NCBI RefSeq assembly: GCF_029813775.1 | Contig: NZ_JARVKW010000009.1 | Coordinates: forward strand, 124,001 to 188,000 | Direction of reading: 5' to 3' | Source of the DNA: Streptomyces sp. DH24 | Lineage (GTDB): Bacteria > Actinomycetota > Actinomycetes > Streptomycetales > Streptomycetaceae | Length of the DNA stretch: 64,000 bases | Part shown: one piece after another, positions 50,669-59,286 of the stretch | How positions within the stretch are numbered: the stretch's first letter is position 1 | How the letters are laid out: every line of letters starts with the position of its first letter | Notes under the pieces: generated by a model | What the model saw: the letters and a program-made list of their open reading frames with translations, nothing else | Databases searched by the model: none | What the model was told of the DNA's origin: nothing | Program-made: the position numbers and the translations under genes

Positions 50669-52173
50669 TGCGGGCCTCCTGCGGGGTCTTCGGGGGTGTT
50701 GTCTGGTTCGGGGGTGTTGTCCGGTTCGGCGGCGGGGGCTGGTGCCGGCTCCTTCGCCTGGTCAGGCGTGGTCGTCGGCTCCGTTCCCTCCGTCTCCTCG
50801 AACGCCGGGCGGGCGTGGTGCCACGGGGCGTCGGGGCTGCGCGGGGCGGCTTTCGGCGCCGGGGTCTCGGCGGACGGCGTGCCGGCGGCGGCGTCCGTGC
50901 CCGCGTCCTGACCCGGGTGCGTACCTGCGTCCTGACCCGCGCCCGTCCCCGCATCCGGGCCCGGGGCGGCGCCCGCCTCCGAAGCCGTCGGCGTCGGACC
51001 GCCCGGCGTCGCGCTGTCCGGCCTCGCGGCGTCCGGCGTCGATGCACCCGGCGTCGGGGCGTCCGGCGTCGCACCGCCCGGCGTCGATTCACCGGGCGTC
51101 GCGGCACCCGGCGTCGCAGCGTCCGGCGTCGCAGCGTCCGGCGTCCCGGCGTCCGGCGTCGGGCGCTGGCTCGCCGAGCCCTCCCCCGCGGTCCGCGCGC
51201 GCCGCGGCCCTGTGGTGCCCGTGCCCGTGCGCTGCGATGCCGAGCCCTCGCCCGTGCCGCGTGCCCGGCGCGGCTCGGCAGCCGGTGCCTGCACGTCAGG
51301 CGCCTCCGGCGCCTGGCTCGCTGATCCTTCCGCCGCCGAACGCGCACGGCGCGGCCCCGCAGCCGGTGCCGGCGTGCCCTGCACATCCCGCGTGCCCTGC
51401 GCCTCCGCCGCCTGGCTCGCCGAACCCTCCGCCGCCGAACGCGCACGGCGCGGTCCGGCGGCCGGGGTTTCCGTGGACGGAGGCGTGGCGATCTGGCTTG
51501 CCGAGCCCTCGCCCGCGGTTCGCGCGCGCCGTACCGGGCGTTCGCCTGCCGCGCGGGCCGCGCCGCGGGCCGGGCGGGCCGGCGCCGGGGGGAGCTGGCC
51601 CTTCATTGGGCCCCATTCGTTCGGGTCGGGGACGCCCGGCGGGAGCATCTGGCGGCGCTTGGGGCCGCCGTGCGCCGCACCCGCCGCAGACTCCCCGGGT
51701 TCCTTGGCGCCGGGCCAGGCCTTGGCGACGCGGGCGGCCAGGACGAAGTCCTTGCGGAGGGGGTGGCCCTCGAAGCCGTCGGGGAGGAGCAGGTGGTTCA
51801 GGGCGGGGTGGCCCTCGAAGGCGATGCCGAACATCTCGTGCGTCTCGCGCTCGTGCCAGCCCGCGCCCGCGTACACGCCGAGAGCGGTCGGCAGGGTCGG
51901 CGCCTCGTGCGGAACGGTCGTCCGCAGGAGCAGGCGCCGTACCGGGGCGAGGGCGACGACGTGGGCGGCGACGCGGAAGCCGGTGCCGGGTTCGTCGACC
52001 GCGCTGAGCCAGTCGAAGTAGGTGCAGCCGAGCCGGTCGCGCGCGGTCTCCAGGGCGGAGATCCACGCGGCCGGGGGGACGTCGACGGTCAGGACCTCGT
52101 AGGCCTCCTCGGCGGTGGCCTCCGGGCCGAAGAGGTCCTCGGTGTCGGCGGGCAGCCAGCCGGCCGTCGTCAT
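50665..52173 (-). CDS. nuoC: Complex I subunit C with a long repetitive C-terminal extension
   Basis: 502 residues. The true NuoC domain is residues 1 to about 190; [20 protein letters not shown] and [12 protein letters not shown] are its signature. Residues 195-502 are an extension. Five copies of RRAR-x3-EGSASQ occur at 215, 242, 275, 302 and 324, then about ten five-residue units of (D/G)AxTP type (339-391), then an acidic Pro/Glu end. No NuoD motif exists in the extension, so it is not a CD fusion. It is predicted to be disordered. Overlaps nuoB and nuoH by four bases each. Confidence 0.95.
   Translation of the reverse strand: MTTAGWLPADTEDLFGPEATAEEAYEVLTVDVPPAAWISALETARDRLGCTYFDWLSAVDEPGTGFRVAAHVVALAPVRRLLLRTTVPHEAPTLPTALGVYAGAGWHERETHEMFGIAFEGHPALNHLLLPDGFEGHPLRKDFVLAARVAKAWPGAKEPGESAAGAAHGGPKRRQMLPPGVPDPNEWGPMKGQLPPAPARPARGAARAAGERPVRRARTAGEGSASQIATPPSTETPAAGPRRARSAAEGSASQAAEAQGTRDVQGTPAPAAGPRRARSAAEGSASQAPEAPDVQAPAAEPRRARGTGEGSASQRTGTGTTGPRRARTAGEGSASQRPTPDAGTPDAATPDAATPGAATPGESTPGGATPDAPTPGASTPDAARPDSATPGGPTPTASEAGAAPGPDAGTGAGQDAGTHPGQDAGTDAAAGTPSAETPAPKAAPRSPDAPWHHARPAFEETEGTEPTTTPDQAKEPAPAPAAEPDNTPEPDNTPEDPAGGPQ
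51000..51170. repeat. 15-bp imperfect tandem repeats inside nuoC
   Basis: About eleven units built around GTCCGGCGTC, mostly at 15-base intervals, encode the TP-rich pentapeptide series of the NuoC extension. Because 15 is a multiple of three, copy-number changes keep the frame open. Confidence 0.8.
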
Positions 52174-52865
52174 CGGGCTTCCCCTTCTCCCGTGGCGGCA
52201 CTCTCCCCCGCGGCCGCGCTCTCCCCCGTGGCCGCGCTCTCCCCCGAGACGGAACTCTGCCCCGTGGCCGCACTTCGCCCCGTGGCAGTGGCGCCCGGCG
52301 GCTTCACCAGGTCGCTCGTGAGGGCAGCGGTCGACGGGTGGGGTGCCGGGCCGTAGCGCTCGCCCAGCGACTCCCGCGCGATCTTCTCCTGGAGCTTGAG
52401 GATGCCCTGGAGCAGCGCCTCGGGGCGCGGCGGACAGCCGGGGACGTAGACGTCCACGGGGATGATCTGGTCGACGCCCTTGGTCACGGAGTAGGAGTCC
52501 CAGTAGGGGCCGCCGCAGTTGGAGCAGGCGCCGAAGGAGATGACGTACTTCGGTTCGGGCATCTGCTCGTACAGGCGCTTCACGGCCGGTGCCATCTTGT
52601 CCGTGACCGTGCCGGAGACCACCATCAGGTCGGCCTGGCGCGGACCCGGCGCGAAGGGGATGACGCCGAGGCGGATGAAGTCGTGGCGGGCCATCGACGC
52701 GGCGATGAACTCGATGGCGCAGCAGGCGAGCCCGAAGTTGAAGACCCAGAGCGAGTAGCGGCGCCCCCAGTTGAGGACGACCTTCATCGGCTCGGGGGCG
52801 AGGCGCGCGAGGGCGCCCAGCCGCTTCGGCTCGGGCAGCATCACGGGCTCGGGGTTCACGTCCAT
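52170..52865 (-). CDS. nuoB: Complex I subunit B (cluster N2)
   Basis: 231 residues from ATG at 52865. Cluster N2 ligands are Cys48, Cys49 (LACCAIEF), Cys114 (GACSNCGG) and Cys144 ([10 protein letters not shown]). [31 protein letters not shown] spans the quinone-facing loop. Residues 196-231 are a repetitive tail of GESAAT-like hexapeptides. It overlaps the nuoA stop by ten bases. Confidence 0.97.
   Translation of the reverse strand: MDVNPEPVMLPEPKRLGALARLAPEPMKVVLNWGRRYSLWVFNFGLACCAIEFIAASMARHDFIRLGVIPFAPGPRQADLMVVSGTVTDKMAPAVKRLYEQMPEPKYVISFGACSNCGGPYWDSYSVTKGVDQIIPVDVYVPGCPPRPEALLQGILKLQEKIARESLGERYGPAPHPSTAALTSDLVKPPGATATGRSAATGQSSVSGESAATGESAAAGESAATGEGEAR
52191..52290. repeat. 18-bp imperfect tandem repeats at the 3' end of nuoB
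   Basis: Four to five degenerate units of about 18 bases (core GCTCTCCCCCGTGGCC on plus) encode the hexapeptide tail of NuoB. They are in frame. Confidence 0.7.
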
Positions 52866-53308
52866 GTCAGGACGCCCTTCTTGTATGCGTACAGCAGGCC
52901 CACGGCGAGGAAGCCGAGGAAGATGAACATCTCCACGAGGGTCGTGGCGCCGTAGCCGTCGGCGGCGAACACGGTGGCCCAGGGGAACAGGAAAATCGAG
53001 TCGACCGCGAAAATCACGTACAGAAAAGCGTAGACGTAATAGCGGACCTGGGTGTGGGCCCAGCCCTCGCCGACGGGGTCGACGCCGCACTCGTACGTGA
53101 GGAGTTTCTCGGGCGTGGGGACGACGGGCCGCAGCAGGCGCCCGGCGCCGAAGGCGACGGCGACGAACAGCACGCCGACGACGGCGAGCAGTCCGACGAC
53201 CGAGTAGGACTGGAAGTAGTCCGCCGCGACGGAGGTGGTGCCGACGGCGGAGGTGTTGGCGGCCGTCGTGTCGACGACGGCCGCATCGACGACGGTCGGT
53301 TCCCGCAC
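52856..53308 (-). CDS. nuoA: Complex I subunit A
   Basis: 150 residues from GTG at 53308 with GAGGGA upstream. Three helices; [44 protein letters not shown] (about residues 68-112) is the family core, including the loop that carries the conformationally switching Cys. The N-terminal 30 residues ([15 protein letters not shown]) are an extra polar segment. First gene of the operon. Confidence 0.96.
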   Translation of the reverse strand: MREPTVVDAAVVDTTAANTSAVGTTSVAADYFQSYSVVGLLAVVGVLFVAVAFGAGRLLRPVVPTPEKLLTYECGVDPVGEGWAHTQVRYYVYAFLYVIFAVDSIFLFPWATVFAADGYGATTLVEMFIFLGFLAVGLLYAYKKGVLTWT

Positions 53309-53376
53309 GTCCGTCCCTCGCTCCCTGCTCCCTGAGCGCCTGTGGATGTCGTTGTTCGACGATCTGTACGCACGGG

Positions 53377-53404
53377 AGTCTAGGCCCTGCTAAAGAGACG
53401 GTAA
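53377..53404 (-). promoter_or_regulatory. Candidate promoter of the nuo operon
   Basis: Minus-strand TTACCG (53399-53404) is 16 bases from TAGACT (53377-53382), about 70 bases upstream of nuoA. A moderate match to the HrdB consensus. Confidence 0.45.
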
Positions 53405-53440
53405 GCAGCCCGTCACTCCTCGGGACGTGCGGGAAGGCGC

Positions 53441-53459
53441 GGGGTGGGGTTTTCCCCCG
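53441..53459. promoter_or_regulatory. GGGG-TTTT-CCCC element upstream of the first sensor kinase
   Basis: GGGGTGGGGTTTTCCCCCG lies 60-78 bases before the kinase start. The same sequence with AAAA in the middle lies upstream of the second kinase. Inner GGGG/CCCC arms make it a palindrome around the A/T core. Confidence 0.5.
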
Positions 53460-53518
53460 GGGCGGGTCGCCGGTCCACCTCATGGCGCGGCCGCCCGGCG
53501 CCGGGCACGCTGGCCGGT

Positions 53519-54733
53519 ATGACCGAACGCTTCCCGTCTCCGAGCCCGGCCAGGGACGGCATCGCCGCTCCGCTGCCGCCGGCGCGTTTCGCCTACGACC
53601 GGCACACCTGGAAGGAGATCGCGCATCTCCTGGCGAACCTGCCGATGGCGGTGTTCGGCTTCGTCTACGTCATGACGGTGCTGTTCACGAGCTTCTGGCT
53701 GACCGTCACGGTGATCGGGTTCCCGCTGCTGGCGGCCGGTCTGATGGGAGCGCGGCAGCTCGGGAAGCTGGAGCGGGCGCGGGCCCGGGCGCTGCTCGGG
53801 GTGCGCGTGGACGAACCGAGCCCGCTGCCGTTGCGCAGCCGCGGCCGGAACAGCGGCGGGTTCTTCGCGCAGCTGTGGATGGCGCTGAAGGACCCGGTGG
53901 GCTGGCGCACGGTGCTGTACGACTTCATCCGGCTGCCGTGGGGTGTTCTCACCTTCACGATCACGCTGGTGTCGCTGTTCGTGCTGTGGCCGGTGCTGCC
54001 GTTCATCGCGCGGGGTCTGACCAACGCGGACCGGGCGATGGTGCGCGGCCTGCTGTCGCCGTCGGACGAGTTGGAGCGGCGTATCGCGGAGCTGGAGTCG
54101 GACCGGGGTGTCGTGGTCGACACGGCCGCCGCCGATCTGCGGCGCATCGAGCGGGATCTGCACGACGGGGCGCAGGCCCGGCTGGTGAACCTGGCCATGG
54201 GGCTCGGCCTGGCCAAGGAGAAGCTGCTGGAGGGCCAGGCCGACGAGCACGTGGCGGCGATGGTGGAGGAGGCGCACGGCGAGGTGAAGCTGGCGCTTCA
54301 GGAGCTGCGCGATCTGGCGCGCGGCATCCATCCGGCGGTGCTCACCGACCGGGGCCTGGACGCGGCGCTGTCGGCGGTGGCGTCGCGGTGCACGGTGCCG
54401 GTGAAGGTGACGGTGGACCTGACCGCCCGGCCGGTCGCGGCCATCGAGGGCATCGCCTACTTCACCGTCTCGGAGCTGCTGCAGAACGTCAGCAAGCACA
54501 GCGGGGCGCGGTCGGCGTCGGTGGACGTGTGGCGGGCGGACGACCGGCTGCTGATCCAGGTGCGGGACGACGGGCGCGGGGGCGCGCGGCTGGACGGCGG
54601 TACGGGGATGCGGGGGCTCGCGGACCGGCTGGGCGCGGTGGACGGCCTGTTCGTCGTCGACTCCCCGGAGGGCGGCCCGACGTCCGTCACGGCGGAACTG
54701 CCGTGGCGGGACCGCGACCGGGGACAGGCCTAG
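53519..54733 (+). CDS. Membrane sensor histidine kinase (HisKA_3 type), copy 1
   Basis: 404 residues from ATG at 53519. Two pairs of helices (about 50-85 and 140-175, a DUF-type Sensor domain) precede a short coiled segment and the HisKA_3 dimerisation box [18 protein letters not shown], with phosphoacceptor His215. The HATPase_c domain has [15 protein letters not shown] (N box) and DDGRGGA then [11 protein letters not shown] (G boxes). Its paralogue follows 170 bases later; only one response regulator is nearby. Confidence 0.95.
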   Translation: MTERFPSPSPARDGIAAPLPPARFAYDRHTWKEIAHLLANLPMAVFGFVYVMTVLFTSFWLTVTVIGFPLLAAGLMGARQLGKLERARARALLGVRVDEPSPLPLRSRGRNSGGFFAQLWMALKDPVGWRTVLYDFIRLPWGVLTFTITLVSLFVLWPVLPFIARGLTNADRAMVRGLLSPSDELERRIAELESDRGVVVDTAAADLRRIERDLHDGAQARLVNLAMGLGLAKEKLLEGQADEHVAAMVEEAHGEVKLALQELRDLARGIHPAVLTDRGLDAALSAVASRCTVPVKVTVDLTARPVAAIEGIAYFTVSELLQNVSKHSGARSASVDVWRADDRLLIQVRDDGRGGARLDGGTGMRGLADRLGAVDGLFVVDSPEGGPTSVTAELPWRDRDRGQA

Positions 54734-54795
54734 CGGGGCGGGGCGGGGCCGCGGCCGGGGAAGGGCCGCGCGGGGCGGGACCGTCCGCGCGGCCA

Positions 54796-54814
54796 GGGGT
54801 GGGGAAAACCCCCG
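54796..54814. promoter_or_regulatory. GGGG-AAAA-CCCC element upstream of the second sensor kinase
   Basis: GGGGTGGGGAAAACCCCCG differs from the element before the first kinase only in the central AAAA versus TTTT. It lies 92-110 bases before the kinase start, in the gap between the two kinase genes. Confidence 0.5.
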
Positions 54815-54905
54815 TCCCAAGACGCCGACGGACTCCATGGTCCGCCGACCTGCGGCGGAGCAGTGTGGTGGTACGGCACCGGACGAGGAGAAACGGACGA
54901 CACCG

Positions 54906-56255
54906 ATGGCCATGGAGTACGGACAGGGGTACGGGCCGGGCGGGCCCGGATACGCGATGAGCGGGAGTGAGCGGCGGCCCCGGCTGCCGGCGGGGCTGCG
55001 GGCACCGTTCGAGGGGCGCTTCTGGCGCGAGTTCGGCTTCGTGCTGCTGAGCCTGCCGATCAGCGTGCTGCTGTTCGTGTACGCCGTCACGATGGTCTCG
55101 CTGGGCGCGGGCCTGCTGGTGACGTTCCTCGGGATTCCGGTCCTGGCCGCCGCGCTGGCCGGCTGCCGCGGGCTCGGGGCACTGGAGCGGGCGCGGGCGC
55201 GCGGGCTGCTGGGCCTGGACGTGGCCGGGCCGGAGCCGCTGCGCATGGGCAAGCCGGGCCTGATGGCGTGGGTCGGCGCCGTGCTGAAGAGCGGCACGTC
55301 CTGGCGGGCGGTGCTGTACGCGCTGCTGCACTTCCCGTGGGCGGTGGTGTCCTTCGTCGTCGCCCTGAACTTCTGGGCGTACGGCTGGGCGCTGCTGACG
55401 TACCCGCTGTGGTTCTGGGTCTTCCCGGTGTGGGCGGGGCAGGGCGGCCTGCAGCTGTACGGGGACGAGACGCACCGCGTGTATCTGGACAACCCGTTCG
55501 AGATCACGGTGACGGCGCTGGTCGGGCTGTTGTTCACGCTGGCCACGCCGTGGATCGTGCGGGCGCTGACCATGGTGGACCGGGTGATGGTGCACGGGCT
55601 GCTCGGGCCGTCCCGGCTGGCGACGCGGGTCGTGGAGCTGGAGTCGGACCGGGGTGTCGTGGTCGACACGGCCGCCGCCGATCTACGGCGCATCGAGCGG
55701 GATCTGCACGACGGGGCGCAGGCCCGGCTGGTGAACCTGGCGATGGACCTGGGGCTGGCGAAGGAGAAGCTGCGCGAGGACCCGCAGGAGGCGGCGCGGA
55801 TGGTCGACGAGGCGCACGGCGAGGTGAAGACGGCGCTCCAGGAGCTGCGCGACCTCGCGCGGGGCATTCACCCGGCGGTGCTGACGGACCGCGGGCTCGA
55901 CGCGGCGCTGTCGGCGGTGGCGTCGCGGTGCGCGGTGCCGGTACGGGTCGAGGTGGACCTGCGGGAGCGGCCGGCGCCGGCGATCGAGGGCATCGCGTAC
56001 TTCACGGTGTCGGAGCTGCTGCAGAACATCAGCAAGCACGCGCGGGCGACCTCGGCGGTGGTGGAGGTGTGGCGCGTGGAGAACCGGCTGCTGCTCCAGG
56101 TCTGGGACGACGGCGCGGGCGGCGCGGACGTGACCCGGGGTTCGGGCCTGGCCGGGCTGGCGGAGCGGCTGGACGCGGTGGACGGCATCCTCGTGGTGGA
56201 CTCGCCGGCCGGCGGTCCGACGCGGGTGACGGCCGAACTGCCGTGGCGCAGGTGA
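54906..56255 (+). CDS. Membrane sensor histidine kinase (HisKA_3 type), copy 2
   Basis: 449 residues from ATG at 54906 (54912 also possible). Layout as in copy 1: four helices of a Sensor domain, HisKA_3 box with His268, then HATPase_c (LLQNISKHA, DDGAGGA, GSGLAGLAERL). The loop between helix pairs is longer (QLYGDETHRVYLDNPFE). A 107-base stretch around the His box is identical to copy 1 except for one base. It lies about 210 bases before the LuxR-type regulator and probably signals to it. Confidence 0.95.
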   Translation: MAMEYGQGYGPGGPGYAMSGSERRPRLPAGLRAPFEGRFWREFGFVLLSLPISVLLFVYAVTMVSLGAGLLVTFLGIPVLAAALAGCRGLGALERARARGLLGLDVAGPEPLRMGKPGLMAWVGAVLKSGTSWRAVLYALLHFPWAVVSFVVALNFWAYGWALLTYPLWFWVFPVWAGQGGLQLYGDETHRVYLDNPFEITVTALVGLLFTLATPWIVRALTMVDRVMVHGLLGPSRLATRVVELESDRGVVVDTAAADLRRIERDLHDGAQARLVNLAMDLGLAKEKLREDPQEAARMVDEAHGEVKTALQELRDLARGIHPAVLTDRGLDAALSAVASRCAVPVRVEVDLRERPAPAIEGIAYFTVSELLQNISKHARATSAVVEVWRVENRLLLQVWDDGAGGADVTRGSGLAGLAERLDAVDGILVVDSPAGGPTRVTAELPWRR

Positions 56256-56464
56256 CGCCGGGCACCGGTCCGGTACCCGGGACCACCGGGTGACCGAGCG
56301 CTTTCGGCCAAGGAACCGGACAACGCGGCAGCGCCGGGCGCCGTTGCGCGGGTGGCCGTCGCCCCAATCCCGTCGGGAGGCCGCATCCGTCTGCCGATGC
56401 TGGAATGCTGGACCTGTCGCAGGCCTGCCGTGGGGCGGGCCGCCGGGCAGGGGGGCCGTAGGAC

Positions 56465-57136
56465 GTGGAGGACAGGGTGCGGGTGGTCATCGCCGAGGAC
56501 TCGGTGCTGCTGAGGGAGGGCCTGACCCGGCTGCTGACCGACCGGGGGCACGACGTCGTGGCCGGCGTCGGTGACGGGGACGCGCTGATCAAGACGATCA
56601 CCGAGCTGGCCGACGGGGGCGAGCTGCCCGACGTGGTGGTCGCCGATGTGCGGATGCCGCCCACGCACACCGACGAGGGCGTCCGGGCCGCGGTGCAGCT
56701 GCGCAAGGCGCACCCGGGACTCGGGGTCCTCGTCCTGTCGCAGTACGTGGAGGAGCGCTACGCCACGGAGTTGCTGGCGGGCTCCAGCCGCGGTGTCGGC
56801 TACCTGCTCAAGGACCGGGTGGCCGAGGTGCGCGAGTTCGTGGACGCGGTGGTGCGGGTCGCCCGGGGCGGTACGGCCCTGGATCCGGAGGTCGTCGCGC
56901 AGTTGCTGGGCCGCAGCCGGAAGCAGGACGTGCTCGCGGGGCTCACCCCGCGGGAGCGCGAGGTGCTGGGTCTGATGGCGGAGGGCCGGACGAACTCGGC
57001 GATCGCGCGGCAGCTGGTGGTCAGCGACGGGGCGGTCGAGAAGCACGTCAGCAACATCTTCCTGAAGCTGGGTCTGTCCCCCAGCGACGGCGACCACCGA
57101 CGGGTGCTTGCCGTGCTCACCTATCTCAATTCCTGA
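56465..57136 (+). CDS. NarL/LuxR-family response regulator
   Basis: 223 residues from GTG at 56465. The receiver domain has Glu11-Asp12 in the acidic pocket, phosphoacceptor Asp61 (VVVADVRMPP) and a conserved Lys (GYLLKDRV). The C-terminal HTH LTPREREVLGLMAEGRTNSA then VEKHVSNIFLKLGL binds DNA. Partner of one or both upstream kinases. Possible targets are the flanking nuo and kor operons, but that is inference from position. Confidence 0.95.
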   Translation: MEDRVRVVIAEDSVLLREGLTRLLTDRGHDVVAGVGDGDALIKTITELADGGELPDVVVADVRMPPTHTDEGVRAAVQLRKAHPGLGVLVLSQYVEERYATELLAGSSRGVGYLLKDRVAEVREFVDAVVRVARGGTALDPEVVAQLLGRSRKQDVLAGLTPREREVLGLMAEGRTNSAIARQLVVSDGAVEKHVSNIFLKLGLSPSDGDHRRVLAVLTYLNS

Positions 57137-57354
57137 GAACCGGTGAACCGGGACGGGCGTCTTCAGGGGCAGCGCCGGCACGAGCGTCGCCGGGAGCGGA
57201 AGATCATGGCACGTCAGAGCCGTGGGCCGTCTCGCTGTCGTGTCCATCATGCGAATGTCGAGCCGGGTGCGAGTCTCACAGACGTAGGGTTGATCTGTAC
57301 GGGCCTGCGGGAAGGCCTGTCGCGGACAGCCGTCCACCAGGGAGGTCCAGTTCA

Positions 57355-59286
57355 GTGACCAGCCAGGTCAGTAGCCCAGCGGAACAGGCCGACGGAGCCG
57401 TCGCGGGAGAGCAGCGCCAACCGGCCGGGACGAAGGACGTCCGCCGGCTGGACCGGGTCATCATCCGGTTCGCGGGGGACTCGGGCGATGGTATGCAGCT
57501 TACGGGTGACCGGTTCACGTCGGAGACGGCGTCGTTCGGCAACGACCTGTCGACGCTGCCGAACTTCCCGGCCGAGATCCGCGCCCCGGCCGGCACCCTG
57601 CCGGGTGTCTCCAGCTTCCAGTTGCATTTCGCGGACCACGACATCCTGACGCCCGGGGATGCGCCGAACGTGCTGGTGGCGATGAACCCGGCGGCGTTGA
57701 AGGCGAACGTGGGGGATTTGCCGCGGGGTGCGGAGATCATCGTCAACACGGACGAGTTCACGAAGCGGGCGATGCAGAAGGTCGGGTATGCGACCTCGCC
57801 GCTGGAGGACGGTTCGCTGGATGGTTACAGCGTGCATCGGGTGCCGTTGACGACGTTGACGGTGGAGGCGCTGAAGGAGTTCGGGCTGTCGCGGAAGGAG
57901 GCGGAGCGCAGCAAGAACATGTTCGCGCTGGGCCTGCTGTCGTGGATGTATCACCGTCCGACGGAAGGCACGGAGAGGTTCCTGCGGGCGAAGTTCGGCA
58001 GGAAGCCGGACATCGCGGCGGCGAACATCGCCGCTTTCCGGGCGGGGTGGAACTTCGGGGAGACGACGGAGGATTTCGCGGTCTCGTACGAGGTGGCGCC
58101 GGCGGCTGCGGCGTTCCCGCCGGGTGTGTACCGCAACATTTCCGGCAACCTGGCTCTGGCGTACGGTCTGATCGCGGCGTCCCGGCAGGCGGACCTGCCG
58201 CTGTTCCTGGGCTCGTATCCGATCACGCCGGCCTCGGACATCCTGCACGAACTGAGCAGGCACAAGAACTTCGGTGTGCGCACGTTCCAGGCGGAGGACG
58301 AGATCGCGGGGATCGGCGCGGCGCTGGGTGCGGCGTTCGGCGGCTCCCTCGCCGTCACCACCACCTCCGGCCCCGGCGTGGCCCTGAAGTCGGAGACGGT
58401 CGGACTGGCGGTGTCCCTCGAACTGCCGCTGCTGATCGTGGACATCCAGCGCGGCGGCCCGTCGACGGGCCTGCCGACGAAGACGGAGCAGGCGGATCTG
58501 CTGCAGGCGATGTACGGCCGCAACGGCGAAGCCCCGGTGCCGGTCGTCGCGCCGCGCACACCCGCGGACTGCTTCGACGCCGCCATCGAGGCCGCCCGCA
58601 TCGCGCTGACGTACCGCACCCCGGTGTTCCTCCTCTCCGACGGCTACCTCGCCAACGGCTCGGAGCCCTGGCGCATCCCGGACCTGGACGAACTCCCCGA
58701 TCTCCGGGTGCAGTTCGCGCAGGGACCGAACCACACCCTGGACGACGGCACCGACGTCTTCTGGCCCTACAAACGCGACCCGAGGACGTTGGCACGCCCG
58801 TGGGCGGTACCGGGCACGCCGGGCCTGGAGCACCGCATCGGCGGCATCGAGAAGGAGGACGGCACGGGCAACATCTCCTACGCGCCGGCCAACCACGACG
58901 TCATGGTCCGCACCCGGCAGGCCAAGATCGACGGCATCGACGTACCCGACATCGAGGTCGACGACCCGTCCGGCCAGGCCCGGACCCTGGTCCTGGGCTG
59001 GGGCTCCACCTACGGCCCGATCACCGCGGCCGTCCGGCGACTGCGCACGGCCGGCGAGACGATCGCCCAGGCCCACCTGCGCCACCTCAACCCCTTCCCG
59101 AAGAACCTCGGCGAGGTCCTGAAGCGTTACGACAAGGTGGTGATCCCCGAGATGAACCTCGGCCAGCTCGCCACCCTGGTCCGGGCGAAGTACCTGGTCG
59201 ACGCCCACTCCTACAACCAGGTCAACGGCATGCCGTTCAAGGCCGAGCAGCTCGCCACCGCTCTCAAGGAGGCCATCGATGGCTGA
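57355..59286 (+). CDS. korA: 2-oxoglutarate:ferredoxin oxidoreductase, alpha (gamma-alpha fused) subunit
   Basis: 643 residues from GTG at 57355 with GGGAGG upstream. The N-terminal third is the gamma domain (RFAGDSGDGMQLTGDRF, FPAEIRAPAGTLPGVSSFQ). The alpha domains follow (GSYPITPASDILHELS, TFQAEDEIAGIGAALGAAFGG, TTTSGPG). With the beta subunit it decarboxylates 2-oxoglutarate to succinyl-CoA and reduces ferredoxin, an alternative to the 2-oxoglutarate dehydrogenase step. It overlaps korB by eight bases. Confidence 0.93.
   Translation: MTSQVSSPAEQADGAVAGEQRQPAGTKDVRRLDRVIIRFAGDSGDGMQLTGDRFTSETASFGNDLSTLPNFPAEIRAPAGTLPGVSSFQLHFADHDILTPGDAPNVLVAMNPAALKANVGDLPRGAEIIVNTDEFTKRAMQKVGYATSPLEDGSLDGYSVHRVPLTTLTVEALKEFGLSRKEAERSKNMFALGLLSWMYHRPTEGTERFLRAKFGRKPDIAAANIAAFRAGWNFGETTEDFAVSYEVAPAAAAFPPGVYRNISGNLALAYGLIAASRQADLPLFLGSYPITPASDILHELSRHKNFGVRTFQAEDEIAGIGAALGAAFGGSLAVTTTSGPGVALKSETVGLAVSLELPLLIVDIQRGGPSTGLPTKTEQADLLQAMYGRNGEAPVPVVAPRTPADCFDAAIEAARIALTYRTPVFLLSDGYLANGSEPWRIPDLDELPDLRVQFAQGPNHTLDDGTDVFWPYKRDPRTLARPWAVPGTPGLEHRIGGIEKEDGTGNISYAPANHDVMVRTRQAKIDGIDVPDIEVDDPSGQARTLVLGWGSTYGPITAAVRRLRTAGETIAQAHLRHLNPFPKNLGEVLKRYDKVVIPEMNLGQLATLVRAKYLVDAHSYNQVNGMPFKAEQLATALKEAIDG

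Noticed and set aside
50665..51600. Possibility that the long nuoC is a nuoC-nuoD fusion
   Set aside because: The extension contains only repeats and acidic linker; none of the conserved NuoD (49-kDa) motifs is present.
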